This document shows, piece by piece, positions 44,407 to 53,585 of a stretch of DNA of 64,000 bases; positions within the stretch are counted from its first letter, which is position 1; every line of letters starts with the position of its first letter. This stretch comes from Chitinophaga fulva (GTDB taxonomy: Bacteria > Bacteroidota > Bacteroidia > Chitinophagales > Chitinophagaceae), in assembly GCF_012927205.1 (NCBI RefSeq), contig NZ_JABBGC010000001.1, positions 992,001-1,056,000 on the forward strand, given 5' to 3'. A program made the position numbers and the translations under genes. Under the pieces are notes generated by a model. That model saw only the letters and a program-made list of their open reading frames with translations, did no database searches and had not been told where the DNA came from.

Positions 44407-45657
44407 ATGACGCGTCACTGTTTGCTGTTGTTGCTTTGTGGCTGCCTGTCCTTTGCTCAGGCACAGCCCCGTACAGATACCCTGCTCAAAAACATGTTCA
44501 ACCGCGAGGCTACGCCGTTGTTGCGGCATATGCTGCAACATCCGGACTCTTTCCGGTACCAGCTGATTTACACGCAAATTGACCGGGATGCCAATAATAA
44601 ACCACATTTCAGGCACTATTACCTTAATGTGGACGCTAGCCAGTATTTTAATCCGGCCAGCACTGTGAAGCTGCCTATCGCCTTGCTGGCGTTGGAAAAG
44701 ATGCGGGAGCTGAAAGTGCCCGGACTGAACGGTAATACCACGATGCTTACAGACAGCAGCGGAAGCGGACAGTTGACCGTGCATACCGACAGTACTGCCC
44801 AAAGTGGGCTTCCGTCTATCAATCATTATATCAAACGGATATTCCTGATTAGCGACAACGACGCTTATAACCGTTTGTATGAGTTTGTTGGCCAGCAATC
44901 TATTCATGAGCGGCTATGGGAAAAAGGATATAAAGATGTTCGTATTGTCCGGCGGTTTATGCCTTTGTCTGAAGAAGAAAACAGGCATACCAATGCCATC
45001 CGGTTTGTAAAGGACGGCAAAACCCTGTACCAGCAGGCGCCTGCTGTGAGCAAGCTGCAATATGATTATAGCAGGAACATCCGAATAGGTGCGGGATATA
45101 TGGATAAAAATGATCACCTGGTATCCGAGCCGATGGATTTTACAAAGCATAATAGCCTGCCGTTGCAGGACCTGCAACAGTTATTGCAATCGGTTATTTT
45201 CCCGCAGTCGGTGCCGGCGGAGCAGCGTTTCCGGATAGCCCCGCAGGATTACCGGTTCCTGTACCGGTATATGTCGGAGTATCCTTCAGAAAGTACCGAC
45301 CCTGTTTATGATACGACGGAGTACTTCGACAGCTATACGAAGTTTTTCCTCTTTAAGGGTGCCGGGCACCACATCCCGTCTAATATGCGGGTATTCAATA
45401 AAACGGGCTGGTCGTACGGTTTCCTTACAGATGCGGCTTACATCGTTGATTTTGAGCATCATGTGGAGTTTATGCTCACCGGAACGGTTTATGTGAACCG
45501 CGATGGTATTTTAAATGATGACAAATATGAATATGAGGGGGAGGGATATCCATTTTTCCGGGATGCGGGAAATATCCTTTATCAATACGAGCTGCAACGG
45601 AAACGGGCCTACCAGCCGGATTTGAAGGAGTTTCGAATCAACTATACAGCGCAATAG
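44407..45657 (+). CDS. Exported class A beta-lactamase-like serine hydrolase
   Basis: 416 residues with a signal peptide ending SFAQAQ. It carries the three motifs of penicillin-recognising enzymes: S-x-x-K in NPASTVKLPIALLAL, SDN in FLISDNDAYNRLYEF, and KTG in FNKTGWSYGFL. It is longer than true class A enzymes (near 290 residues), with an insertion between SDN and KTG. It could be a peptidoglycan or peptide hydrolase rather than a resistance enzyme; I would not call it a beta-lactamase without assay. Confidence 0.75.
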   Translation: MTRHCLLLLLCGCLSFAQAQPRTDTLLKNMFNREATPLLRHMLQHPDSFRYQLIYTQIDRDANNKPHFRHYYLNVDASQYFNPASTVKLPIALLALEKMRELKVPGLNGNTTMLTDSSGSGQLTVHTDSTAQSGLPSINHYIKRIFLISDNDAYNRLYEFVGQQSIHERLWEKGYKDVRIVRRFMPLSEEENRHTNAIRFVKDGKTLYQQAPAVSKLQYDYSRNIRIGAGYMDKNDHLVSEPMDFTKHNSLPLQDLQQLLQSVIFPQSVPAEQRFRIAPQDYRFLYRYMSEYPSESTDPVYDTTEYFDSYTKFFLFKGAGHHIPSNMRVFNKTGWSYGFLTDAAYIVDFEHHVEFMLTGTVYVNRDGILNDDKYEYEGEGYPFFRDAGNILYQYELQRKRAYQPDLKEFRINYTAQ

Positions 45658-45830
45658 AAAGCAGTTGTATAAATATTTGATGGATAAATCAAAGATTAAA
45701 AATATCAATTAGAGTGAAGGTTGTATTTTTGTGCCTGAAATCGGCAGACGGGGCTCAGCTACCTGCCGGGGTAAAATAAGAGGGGTTTTATTCATTTTCC
45801 CGTAACTGTTGCGCGTTAAAACTGGGATTC

Positions 45831-46487
45831 ATGAAATTTGAAAAGATTAAGAACAAAGGACAGGCAAGATTATTTGAAAGCCAGTACCTCGAGATGCTAA
45901 CCAAAACGCATCCCCTGGTGATCTGGGGAATGTATTTGCCCATTATTGGCTATATGCTTTATTATAGCCATGACACATTAGGTTTTGAAGTAGGGACGGT
46001 GGCACTCATATTCGTTGGAGCGATGTTATTTTGGTCGTTCTTCGAGTATATCATGCACCGGTTTATCTTTCACTTTGCCAGTGAGAGTCCTAGAGTGCAA
46101 CGCTTTATTTATGTGATGCATGGTAACCACCACGAATATCCGAGAGACAAGCAGCGTTTGTTCATGCCGCCGGTACCGAGCCTGATCCTGGCTTCAGCGA
46201 TCTTTGGCAGCCAGTACATTTTCCTGCGGCAGTACACGTTTATGTTCTTCCCGGGTTTTCTGCTGGGCTATCTCATTTATGGCAGCATGCACTATGCTAT
46301 TCATGCCTGGAATCCTCCTTTTAGATTTATGAAGCCGCTGTGGCGTAACCACCACCTGCATCACTACAAAAGCGAGGGGAAAGGTTTCGGCGTAAGTTCT
46401 GCTTTCTGGGACCGGGTATTCGGCACTTTCTTCGACCTGGACAAGGAAAAGGAAGACAAAGAGAAAGTAAAAGAGCTGATGTTTTAG
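45831..46487 (+). CDS. Fatty acid hydroxylase / sterol desaturase family protein
   Basis: 218 residues with four membrane helices and the full set of di-iron His clusters: HRFIFH, HGNHHEYP, HYAIHAW and HHLHHY. The arrangement matches the fatty-acid 2-hydroxylase branch, which hydroxylates sphingolipid acyl chains. Bacteroidota make sphingolipids, so that substrate is plausible but inferred. The start at 45831 gives a Lys-rich cytoplasmic N-terminus. A -7 box TATTTTTG lies at 45724-45731. Confidence 0.9.
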   Translation: MKFEKIKNKGQARLFESQYLEMLTKTHPLVIWGMYLPIIGYMLYYSHDTLGFEVGTVALIFVGAMLFWSFFEYIMHRFIFHFASESPRVQRFIYVMHGNHHEYPRDKQRLFMPPVPSLILASAIFGSQYIFLRQYTFMFFPGFLLGYLIYGSMHYAIHAWNPPFRFMKPLWRNHHLHHYKSEGKGFGVSSAFWDRVFGTFFDLDKEKEDKEKVKELMF

Positions 46488-46502
46488 TGTTGTCTGATTT
46501 AA

Positions 46503-46554
46503 CTGATTATAAAAAAAGCAGGTGTTTGCGAACACCTGCTTTTTTTATAATCAG
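46503..46554. terminator. 24-bp perfect bidirectional terminator
   Basis: 46503-46526 and 46531-46554 are perfect complements around a TGCG tetraloop, with seven-base A and T runs inside the arms. It serves the convergent hydroxylase and the gene at 46558. Confidence 0.93.
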
Positions 46555-46557
46555 ATT

Positions 46558-46905
46558 TTACCACCTTTCTTCATCGTCCGGCAGGTTGTCTTGCCGGAAA
46601 GCTTCGCGGGAAGCTATTTTCTGCAGCTGCCTTTCTATGATCAGGCCAGCGATGGGCCGGTAAGGATCAGTGCCCTGCTGGGCGGCGTATGCGAGTATCT
46701 GTTTTACTTTTTTCTCTGCCACGTCTATACGGTAGAGGAGAAAGATAAACTGTTGTAAATCGTTGCTGATCAGATATTCCAGTCTTCTGCCCAATATTTC
46801 CTCCAGTTGATCGTAGCTGATATTGCCCGGAGGCACACTCACCTCAAATGTTTGTTGTGCCCAGATGGCTGTCTCCTGAAGATATGGTGCAGGGAAGCTG
46901 TTCAT
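46558..46905 (-). CDS. Conserved hypothetical protein
   Basis: 115 residues, acidic and helical, without signal peptide or membrane segment. Parts read NISYDQLEEILGRRLEYLI and FIFLLYRIDVAEKKVKQIL. Its ATG overlaps the stop of the upstream DUF6263 gene by one base (TAATG), a translational-coupling arrangement that supports it being real. I recognise no domain with a known role. Confidence 0.65.
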   Translation of the reverse strand: MNSFPAPYLQETAIWAQQTFEVSVPPGNISYDQLEEILGRRLEYLISNDLQQFIFLLYRIDVAEKKVKQILAYAAQQGTDPYRPIAGLIIERQLQKIASREAFRQDNLPDDEERW

Positions 46906-47846
46906 TATTTCATCTGTTTTATTTTATAGGAAGCGTTGGTGATTACTTTCACCGGCACTTTCAGATCGTGTTTAATGCCTTTGGCTTTGTTCACTTTATA
47001 GGTATAGTTACCATTCATTTCCGTATTCTGTACGCAGATGCTGGGCATGCCGCTGCTGCGCATTATCAGATAGTTAGACGAAGTGGTGCCGCTGATTTCG
47101 GCTGTGGCTTTGATGTCATCGTCGAGGGTCAGGGTTTGCACCTTGTCGGTATTTATTTTGGAGGTACCACCAATCTTAGCGGTCTGGGAGTCCCAGGTCT
47201 GGAGATTCCAGTAAAGATCTATCCTGCCTATGAGGCCGCCGCGGAGAGGTACGCTTTCTTCCCATTGGGTGCCGGTTTTAATGCCATGTGCCGGATACAT
47301 AATGAGCAACTGCTCCAGCCAGGCGCGGAAGGCATCGGTGCCAAACTGGTCTTTCATCAGTTTTTTATAGGCTTCCTGTTCGTCTTTTTTTAGGGAGCTG
47401 AAGGCTGCTTCGGCATTGTTGAGCAGGTTATCCAGACCGTCGACCTTGGTGATCACACCGGTGCTTTGCAGTTCCACGGTAAACGGTTGGTCCAGCAGTT
47501 TTTTCAGGCCGGCCTGAAAAGGTTCTTCTGCTTTGTTCACTTTGGCGTCCACAAAGATGTTCTGGTTTTTAGCGTTGAAATTGAATCGCAGCTCTTTATA
47601 CCGGAACGTGAGTATGGCTTTGCCGGGTATTACATCGGTGATATCGATGGTGATAATATTGTTGTAGTCGCGTGTAACCCGTTGTTGTGTTTCATTGATC
47701 GTGGTATAGGTTTCCGTACGGCTTTTCTGTTCCAGTTCAAACTGTTCTCCCTTGTTGAAGTTGTAATTGATGGACATATAGTCCTGAGCCTTAGTGGTAA
47801 AGGACAATGTCAGCAAGGTTGCAATGGCGCCCAATAATTTTTTCAT
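46905..47846 (-). CDS. DUF6263 family exported protein
   Basis: 313 residues with a signal peptide ending TTKAQ, then a beta-rich periplasmic or surface domain (YNFNKGEQFELEQKSRTETY, GIKTGTQWEESVPLRGG). This fits the DUF6263 family found mostly in Bacteroidota. No function is known. It is coupled to the small gene downstream and lies 18 bp after the TIGR02757 gene. Confidence 0.75.
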   Translation of the reverse strand: MKKLLGAIATLLTLSFTTKAQDYMSINYNFNKGEQFELEQKSRTETYTTINETQQRVTRDYNNIITIDITDVIPGKAILTFRYKELRFNFNAKNQNIFVDAKVNKAEEPFQAGLKKLLDQPFTVELQSTGVITKVDGLDNLLNNAEAAFSSLKKDEQEAYKKLMKDQFGTDAFRAWLEQLLIMYPAHGIKTGTQWEESVPLRGGLIGRIDLYWNLQTWDSQTAKIGGTSKINTDKVQTLTLDDDIKATAEISGTTSSNYLIMRSSGMPSICVQNTEMNGNYTYKVNKAKGIKHDLKVPVKVITNASYKIKQMK

Positions 47847-47864
47847 TACCGTAATTTATTTTAA

Positions 47865-48638
47865 TCAAACATATTTTTCGATCACACCTAATCCAAACAG
47901 GGCGAAGTCGTATTTGGCCGGGTCTTCCGGGTCCAGCTTTTTGAGCTCATGGGTGAGCGATACGGCTGTTTTCCAGTCAGACTTCGCGTCTGATATGAGT
48001 CCCAGTCTGGTAGCCACGCGGCTTACGTGAACATCCATCGGGCATATCAGTTGTGATGGTGAAATATGTTGCCACAGCCCAAAATCCACGCCATTTTCAT
48101 CTTTTCGCACCATCCAGCGCAAATACATGTTCAATCGTTTGCATGCAGAGTGTTTGGCAGGAGAAGAGATATGTTTTTCAGTACGGGCGGGGTGCTCGAG
48201 GGAAAAAAACATTTTATGGAAGCCGGTAAGAGCTTTTTCAACGTTTTCATCTTCAGGGTTGAGATGTCCGCTGAAGGCGAATTCAAGGGAAGTGATGTTG
48301 GTGTAGTAGTGCTGCAGGAATTCCACGAAATACAGGAGGTCTACCCCATTAAAGGTCCGGTGGCAGAAGGTCATCAGCTTCATCCGGTCGCGCGGGTCAT
48401 GATTGCGGATGTAGTCATAGGGCGCATTGTCCATATGCCGCATCAGTTCCGTGCATTTGTTGATGATGCTGGTACGGTTGCCCCAGGCCAGTATGGCGGC
48501 AAAGAGGCCGGCAATTTCTATGTCCTGCAGTTCGCTGAAGCGGTGTGGGATGCAAATGGGGTCATTTGCAATAAAATCCGGATGATTATAGGATGCCGCT
48601 TTCGCATTCAGGAAGTCCTTCAGTTGTTGGATCTTCAT
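47865..48638 (-). CDS. TIGR02757 family protein
   Basis: 257 residues. Recognisable family segments: IPHRFSELQDIEIAGLFAAILAWGNR near the N-terminus, FNGVDLLYFVEFLQ, KRLNMYLRWMVRKD and PLDVHVSR-like PMDVHVSRVATRLGL. The helical arrangement and the KRLNMYLRWM...DVH pattern recall HhH-type DNA glycosylases, but no catalytic assignment is established. It may start the minus-strand operon with DUF6263. Confidence 0.85.
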   Translation of the reverse strand: MKIQQLKDFLNAKAASYNHPDFIANDPICIPHRFSELQDIEIAGLFAAILAWGNRTSIINKCTELMRHMDNAPYDYIRNHDPRDRMKLMTFCHRTFNGVDLLYFVEFLQHYYTNITSLEFAFSGHLNPEDENVEKALTGFHKMFFSLEHPARTEKHISSPAKHSACKRLNMYLRWMVRKDENGVDFGLWQHISPSQLICPMDVHVSRVATRLGLISDAKSDWKTAVSLTHELKKLDPEDPAKYDFALFGLGVIEKYV

Positions 48639-48678
48639 AGTGTTTCACATGTGCATCTGCAGCCTGGCTATACGCGTC

Positions 48679-48720
48679 AACCACCTGTACCGCTGCCCTC
48701 CGGCAGCAGCGCAGGTGGTT
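48679..48720. other. Branched inverted repeat between metB-like and TIGR02757 genes
   Basis: AACCACCTG (48679-48687) pairs with CAGGTGGTT (48712-48720), enclosing GCTGCC (48692-48697) with GGCAGC (48702-48707). There is no T-run, so a terminator role is uncertain; it could be a leader structure or a small palindromic repeat. Confidence 0.5.
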
Positions 48721-48831
48721 TATGTCGTCAGCGCTCATAAAATAGGCTGTGGATATGGTCCAGGTAAAAATGATATACCTGGTAAAGATAATTTTTAACC
48801 GGTAAGAATTAAAATCAGATTGATGAGCGTG

Positions 48832-49971
48832 TTATCCGATGGCCTGGTTCAGGTCAGCGATCAGGTCGTCCACATCTTCAATGCCCACGCTCAGGCGGAT
48901 GAGTGAATCGGCCAGCCCGTTTTTAATTCGTTCTTCCCGGGGGATAGACGCATGCGTCATGCTGGCGGGGTGCCCGATCAGCGACTCTACGCCGCCCAGT
49001 GACTCCGCCAGGGAGAACAGGTGTGTTTGGCTCAATACCCTGTTGGCAGCGTCCATGTTATCGTCTTTCAGGGTGAAAGACATCATGCCGCCATAGCCCC
49101 GCATCTGTCGTTTGGCGATATCGTGATTAGGATGATCGGTAAAGCCGGGCCAGTATACCTTGTCCACTTTATCATGATTACGCAGGAAGTGAGCGATTTT
49201 TTCCCCGTTTTCACAGTGCCGCTGCATGCGCACATGCAGGGTTTTGATGCCGCGCAGCACCAGGAAACAGTCCTGAGGGCCTGGCACGGCACCACAGCTG
49301 TTTTGTATGAAATACAGTTGTTTGGCCAGTTCTTCGTTTTTAACGATGATGGCGCCATGCACCACGTCACTATGCCCGCCCAGGTATTTGGTGGCTGAGT
49401 GCAGTACAATGTCAGCGCCCAGGTCCAGCGGGTTTTGCAGGTAAGGAGACGCGAAGGTATTGTCTACGCACAGCAGTACGTTATTCTTTTGGGCAATCTG
49501 TGCCACCGCTGCAATATCAATGATGTTCAACAGCGGGTTGGTAGGCGTTTCAAGCCAGATCATTTTGGTCTTAGGGGTGATATGCGCTGCTACGCTGGCA
49601 GCGTCACTCATGCCTACAAAAGAGAACTTAATACCGTACCGTTCAAATACTTTGGTGAAGATACGGTAGGTGCCGCCGTATAAATCGTTGGTTGCCACAA
49701 CTTCATCACCGGGCGACAGCAATTTCATGACTGCATCGGTAGCGGCCAGGCCACTGCCGAAGTTAATACCATGGGTACCGTTTTCAATGGCTGCCAATGC
49801 GTTTTGAAGGGCGTCGCGGGTGGGGTTCTGTGTACGGGCATATTCGTATCCTTTATGCACCCCCGGTGCACTCTGTACATAGGTGGAGGTTTGAAAGATA
49901 GGTGTCATAATGGCCCCTGTGGAGGGATCGGGCGCTACACCTGCGTGTATGAGTTTAGTTCCCAGCTTCAT
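48832..49971 (-). CDS. metB: Cystathionine gamma-synthase/lyase family PLP enzyme
   Basis: 379 residues of the Cys/Met-metabolism PLP family. The pyridoxal-phosphate Lys is in [12 protein letters not shown], and phosphate and substrate contacts are in [12 protein letters not shown] and [13 protein letters not shown]. The closing [16 protein letters not shown] is typical. MetB (gamma-synthase) and MetC/CTH (lyase) cannot be separated reliably by eye. A -7 box TATATTFG-like element, exactly TATATTTG on the minus strand, lies at 50012-50019. Confidence 0.88.
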   Translation of the reverse strand: MKLGTKLIHAGVAPDPSTGAIMTPIFQTSTYVQSAPGVHKGYEYARTQNPTRDALQNALAAIENGTHGINFGSGLAATDAVMKLLSPGDEVVATNDLYGGTYRIFTKVFERYGIKFSFVGMSDAASVAAHITPKTKMIWLETPTNPLLNIIDIAAVAQIAQKNNVLLCVDNTFASPYLQNPLDLGADIVLHSATKYLGGHSDVVHGAIIVKNEELAKQLYFIQNSCGAVPGPQDCFLVLRGIKTLHVRMQRHCENGEKIAHFLRNHDKVDKVYWPGFTDHPNHDIAKRQMRGYGGMMSFTLKDDNMDAANRVLSQTHLFSLAESLGGVESLIGHPASMTHASIPREERIKNGLADSLIRLSVGIEDVDDLIADLNQAIG

Positions 49972-50107
49972 GTCTTAAATATTTTATAATGAACAATTTC
50001 TGGTGGTTTTTCAAATATACTCCCTTTTGTGATTGGAACATTTTAGCAGGCACAGCAATTATTGTCCAATTTAGCGTTCCGAAAATTGTTGGTGGAATGA
50101 TTTAGCA

Positions 50108-50176
50108 CGCTTACGAACATTTTTATATCGTTCACCAAATGAACCCTAACGGGTACGGATATTCGATATACATTCG
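50108..50176 (+). promoter_or_regulatory. Promoter and paired heptamers of small-RNA copy 4
   Basis: CGCTTAC (50108-50114) and CGTTCAC (50129-50135), 21 bp apart, precede TACATTCG (50169-50176, one mismatch to TAnnTTTG), which begins 34 nt after the second heptamer. Confidence 0.65.
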
Positions 50177-50180
50177 TTTA

Positions 50181-50240
50181 GGTTTTTCATAGGATATGGT
50201 TAAAATTCTTAGGGCGGTAGTCTTACCGCCCTTTCTTTTT
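50181..50240 (+). ncRNA. Predicted small RNA, repeated family, copy 4
   Basis: CATAGGATATGG at 50188-50199, then hairpin GGGCGGTA (50212-50219), loop GTCT, TACCGCCC (50224-50231), perfectly paired, then TTTCTTTTT. It faces the convergent DUF2911 gene, so it is not a leader of any protein gene. Confidence 0.72.
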
Positions 50241-50262
50241 GAAACAGTTGTAAATACTATAT

Positions 50263-50310
50263 AAAATACAGCGGCCCAACGATTTTGACATCGTTGGGCC
50301 GCTGTATTTT
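50263..50310. terminator. Bidirectional terminator between small-RNA copy 4 and DUF2911
   Basis: A 21-bp perfect stem (50263-50283 with 50290-50310) and a 6-nt loop, with A- and T-runs at the ends. Confidence 0.92.
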
Positions 50311-50325
50311 TATCTTGTGAAGGTG

Positions 50326-50916
50326 TTATTTCTTAGCACCGCCATCTGTCCACCGGATAGGCAGGCTTACGCTTACCTTGTCCCAGGCGATGATCAGGTT
50401 GGCGCCGGGATCTCCTTTTTCAAATACCATGGTGAAGGCATCTAACGGGGTGTCCAGCGGTGTTACCGGGAGAGCTGTTCTCACTACATCTTTACGCTGG
50501 TCATATTTGAAAGCGCCCCAGATATCTGTTTCCTTGTTCAGGATAATGGTCCATGTTTTTTCGGTGGGAATAGCATACATGGTATACCGTCCTTTCGGCA
50601 CGTTTTTACCGGCAATGACCACCGGTCTGAAAAATTCTATTTCAGTGGCTTCGTTGGCGCCCAACCGCCATATTTTTCCGTATTCTTCCAGGTTACCAAA
50701 GATCTCCCTGCCTTTTGTCTGCGGACGGCTATAGATGACCCGGGCTACCAGTGTACCAGGTTCCCCCTTCACTTTTACCACATACGGGTACATGGGTGGG
50801 TAATAAGCCATGTCCATAGGGCTGGCGTCGAGTGGTGGCAATTTTTTATCCTGGGCTCCTGCGTTGGCGGCGAATACTCCGAGTGCAAAGGCGAAAATGA
50901 TGGCTTTTTTAAACAT
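50326..50916 (-). CDS. DUF2911 family exported protein
   Basis: 196 residues with a signal peptide ending NAGAQ. DUF2911 features: VIYSRPQTKGREIFG, WRLGANEATEIEF, VPKGRYTMYAIPTEKTWTIILNK. The family is beta-rich, periplasmic or surface-exposed, and of unknown function. Confidence 0.9.
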   Translation of the reverse strand: MFKKAIIFAFALGVFAANAGAQDKKLPPLDASPMDMAYYPPMYPYVVKVKGEPGTLVARVIYSRPQTKGREIFGNLEEYGKIWRLGANEATEIEFFRPVVIAGKNVPKGRYTMYAIPTEKTWTIILNKETDIWGAFKYDQRKDVVRTALPVTPLDTPLDAFTMVFEKGDPGANLIIAWDKVSVSLPIRWTDGGAKK

Positions 50917-51013
50917 CCTGTGAGCTTTATTTTCTTTTAAAACAAATTTGCGGCCCCAAACCTAGAGATTTTTAGTGAATCCGGAAAGTGACCCCCGTGC
51001 CTTTAACAGGCCC

Positions 51014-51610
51014 TTAGCGGTTTTCGTTTTGTAACAAATTTTCCACATATGTCTGGAGGGCAGGAAAAAAGGCCTGATAGCAGTCTTTTAAGGCGTCATA
51101 ATGTTCAAGAAAGATAGCAAAAATAACGGCAGGACTGCTTTCTAAACCTTTGGCCCGGGCGCTGATGCCCCGGAAGGCCCGTTCCATACCATCATTGCCC
51201 CGGTAATTGTACAGCCAGTTGTACTGCCGCATGTAGGCAAACATTTCCAAGAACCTCGCCGGCAACACTTCTTCCTGGTGGATAATGACATCATATACCT
51301 CTTTGGAAAAATCATAAAGGGTGTCTTCGGAAAAACGGGTACTGTCCGTGGCCAGAAAATGGTCGTATACCAGATCGGTAAATACGCCGCTGTAAAGGCC
51401 GCAGGCGGACCGGAAAAAGGTTTTGGCCTGTGCGGTAACCGCATGTTGGTCGGTAAACGTATCAATAGCCCGGTGCAGCCGGATACCCTGCTGTACGTCC
51501 GGACTGTATAATGCCAGCTGCTGCCGGCCTTTTACATAATCCGCGATCAGGTTGCCGGTTATCAGTGCCGGCTGATGAAAGGAAAGGTAAGCATGTGCCA
51601 GGTAATTCAT
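51014..51610 (-). CDS. ACP phosphodiesterase-like protein (DUF479/AcpH family)
   Basis: 198 residues from the ATG whose complement is at 51608-51610, beginning MNYLAHAYLSF; the longer frame upstream is not conserved-looking. The family motif NLIADYVKG and the His/Asp residues in GIRLHRAIDTFTDQH and DLVYDHFLA fit the metal-dependent HD-like site. E. coli AcpH removes phosphopantetheine from acyl-carrier protein; many homologues are untested. Confidence 0.88.
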   Translation of the reverse strand: MNYLAHAYLSFHQPALITGNLIADYVKGRQQLALYSPDVQQGIRLHRAIDTFTDQHAVTAQAKTFFRSACGLYSGVFTDLVYDHFLATDSTRFSEDTLYDFSKEVYDVIIHQEEVLPARFLEMFAYMRQYNWLYNYRGNDGMERAFRGISARAKGLESSPAVIFAIFLEHYDALKDCYQAFFPALQTYVENLLQNENR

Positions 51611-51965
51611 AATAAAGCCTTTCTGATGGTTTGATGAGACAAATGTAACGATCGTTTTGCCATTGATAGTCAGCGCATACCGGTTTTCACGTTGAACCGT
51701 ATTTCTCATCCACTTTAACACAACCTTAACACGCGCCCATGCAACATTGGCAAGGTGGCACCAACAAACAGGCCATGGCTGCGGAAGATGCGCAGTTGTC
51801 CGCCACCGGCCAGCCGGACGTCCGATAGTGGATACTCCAAGTTATCAAGTGCCTCCACCAGTAAAGTATGCCTTGACCAACCATCCATTCCCGTCGTAGT
51901 TTTGAGTCATCAAAGCAAAAAACCAACACAAAAAACATTTAAAAACCTCATAATTTTTTTCCGCC
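51611..51965. other. Intergenic region, divergent promoter
   Basis: 355 bp between the divergent AcpH-like and PepSY-like genes. The only clear element is the plus-strand promoter at 51873-51904. Short ORFs on the minus strand have no supporting features. Confidence 0.55.
51873..51904 (+). promoter_or_regulatory. Promoter of the PepSY-like gene
   Basis: TTGACC (TTG at 51873-51875), a 21-nt spacer and TAGTTTTG (51897-51904), 61 bp before the ATG. Confidence 0.6.
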
Positions 51966-52418
51966 ATGAAAAAATTAATCCTTTTGATGAGTGCAGCATT
52001 ACTGCTTAGTGCAGGCGCCCTCTTTGCAAATCCGTACGAAACTAAAGTTAACAGCAGAATAGAACATTCTTTTAGCGAGACTTTTGCCGGAGCCAGTGAA
52101 GTGAAATGGTATACCGATGATAACAAAACCTTCACGGCTAAATTTAACATGCGCAGCAGCAAAGTGACTGCCTTCTTCGATGATGCAGGGACCCTGCTGG
52201 CCACTTCCCGCTATCTGGACCCGGAACAACTGCCATTGGCACTGACTTCCAGGCTCAATAAGAGATATCCGAAAGACAGCATCTATTGCATCGTGGAATA
52301 TGCTGCCAACGGTAATATCGTGTACTTTATCACCCTCGAGGGAAAAGATACCTGGACCGTATTAAAAGCAGATGGAACCGGTAGCACCAGCGTTCGGAGC
52401 CGTCTCAAAAAAGCCTAG
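51966..52418 (+). CDS. Exported PepSY/BLIP-like small protein
   Basis: 150 residues with a signal peptide ending LFANP. The mature part (FSETFAGASEVKWYTDDNKTFTAKF, then LTSRLNKRYP) resembles Bacteroidota PepSY-like or DUF2874 periplasmic proteins, two alpha-beta-beta repeats. Function unknown. Own promoter and terminator, so monocistronic. Confidence 0.72.
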   Translation: MKKLILLMSAALLLSAGALFANPYETKVNSRIEHSFSETFAGASEVKWYTDDNKTFTAKFNMRSSKVTAFFDDAGTLLATSRYLDPEQLPLALTSRLNKRYPKDSIYCIVEYAANGNIVYFITLEGKDTWTVLKADGTGSTSVRSRLKKA

Positions 52419-52452
52419 TTTTAGTTGTGCTTTCCGTTTGATTGAAATGAAC

Positions 52453-52484
52453 AGGTCTGTGGGCGCCGCCACGGACCTTTCTCT
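52453..52484 (+). terminator. Terminator after the PepSY-like gene
   Basis: AGGTCTGTGG (52453-52462) pairs with CCACGGACCT (52469-52478), with one G-U pair and a GCGCCG loop, followed by TTCTCTTTT. Confidence 0.82.
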
Positions 52485-52585
52485 TTTATCTCCCTCTCCC
52501 CCTTTCGCCTTGGAAAATTATCTTAACTTTGCCAGCTGTTAAGGCTTTATGAGCCAGGCTGTTAATGTATAAATGATTAAATGAC

Positions 52586-53560
52586 ATGAATAAGGGACCC
52601 ATTTCTCAATTTATCCAGCACCATTACCGCCACTTTAATGCTGCTGCATTGGTGGATGCTGCCAAAGGATATGAAACACATTTACTGGAAGGTGGTAAAA
52701 TGATGGTAACATTGGCCGGTGCGATGAGTACGGCCGAGCTGGGCATTTCTTTCGCTGAAATGATCCGTCAGGGCAAAGTAGACATCATCTCCTGTACCGG
52801 TGCTAACCTGGAAGAGGATATCATGAACCTGGTAGCGCACACCCACTACAAAAGAGTGCCTAACTACCGCGACCTGAGCCCGCAGGAAGAATGGGACCTC
52901 CTGGAACAAGGCTTTAACCGTGTTACCGATACCTGCATTCCTGAAGAAGAGGCTTTCCGCCGCATCCAGAAACATATCCACAAAATCTGGAAAGATGCAG
53001 AAGATGCCGGTGAACGCTATTTCCCGCACGAGTACATGTACAAACTGCTGCTCAGCGGTGTGATGAAAGAGCACTACGAAATCGATCCGAAAAACAGCTG
53101 GATGCTGGCTGCTGCTGAAAAGAATATTCCTATCATCGTTCCGGGATGGGAAGACAGCACCATGGGTAACATCTTCGCTTCTTACTGCATCAAAGGTGAA
53201 CTGAAAGCTTCTACCATGAAGAGCGGTATTGAGTACATGATTTTCCTGTCTGACTGGTACCGTAAAAATTCCGGTGGTAAAGGCGTTGGCTTCTTCCAGA
53301 TCGGTGGCGGTATCGCGGGCGACTTCCCGATCTGCGTGGTACCGATGATGTACCAGGACCTGGAATGGACTGATGTTCCTTTCTGGAGCTATTTCTGCCA
53401 GATCTCTGACTCTACTACTTCCTACGGTTCCTATTCCGGCGCTGTTCCTAATGAGAAAATCACCTGGGGCAAACTGGATATACATACACCCAAGTTCATC
53501 GTGGAATCAGATGCTACCATCGTAGCGCCGCTGATCTTCTCTTACGTATTGGGCTGGTAA
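52586..53560 (+). CDS. Deoxyhypusine synthase-like protein
   Basis: 324 residues of the deoxyhypusine synthase superfamily. NAD-binding segments TLAGAMSTAELGISFAEMI and DIISCTGANLEED and the family GGGIAGDFP segment are present. The active-site Lys motif of the superfamily (SWGK) appears as ITWGKLD, preceded by YGSYSGAVPNE. Bacteria lack eIF5A, so the product is unlikely to be hypusine; homospermidine or another polyamine reaction is more plausible. A TAACTTTG -7 box lies at 52524-52531. Single-gene unit. Confidence 0.9.
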   Translation: MNKGPISQFIQHHYRHFNAAALVDAAKGYETHLLEGGKMMVTLAGAMSTAELGISFAEMIRQGKVDIISCTGANLEEDIMNLVAHTHYKRVPNYRDLSPQEEWDLLEQGFNRVTDTCIPEEEAFRRIQKHIHKIWKDAEDAGERYFPHEYMYKLLLSGVMKEHYEIDPKNSWMLAAAEKNIPIIVPGWEDSTMGNIFASYCIKGELKASTMKSGIEYMIFLSDWYRKNSGGKGVGFFQIGGGIAGDFPICVVPMMYQDLEWTDVPFWSYFCQISDSTTSYGSYSGAVPNEKITWGKLDIHTPKFIVESDATIVAPLIFSYVLGW

Positions 53561-53585
53561 TATTATTTCGATATTTTTTGATTTA

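Noticed and set aside
51726..51938. Small minus-strand ORF between the AcpH-like and PepSY-like genes
   Set aside because: It overlaps the clear plus-strand promoter at 51873-51904 and shows no domain or start signal.
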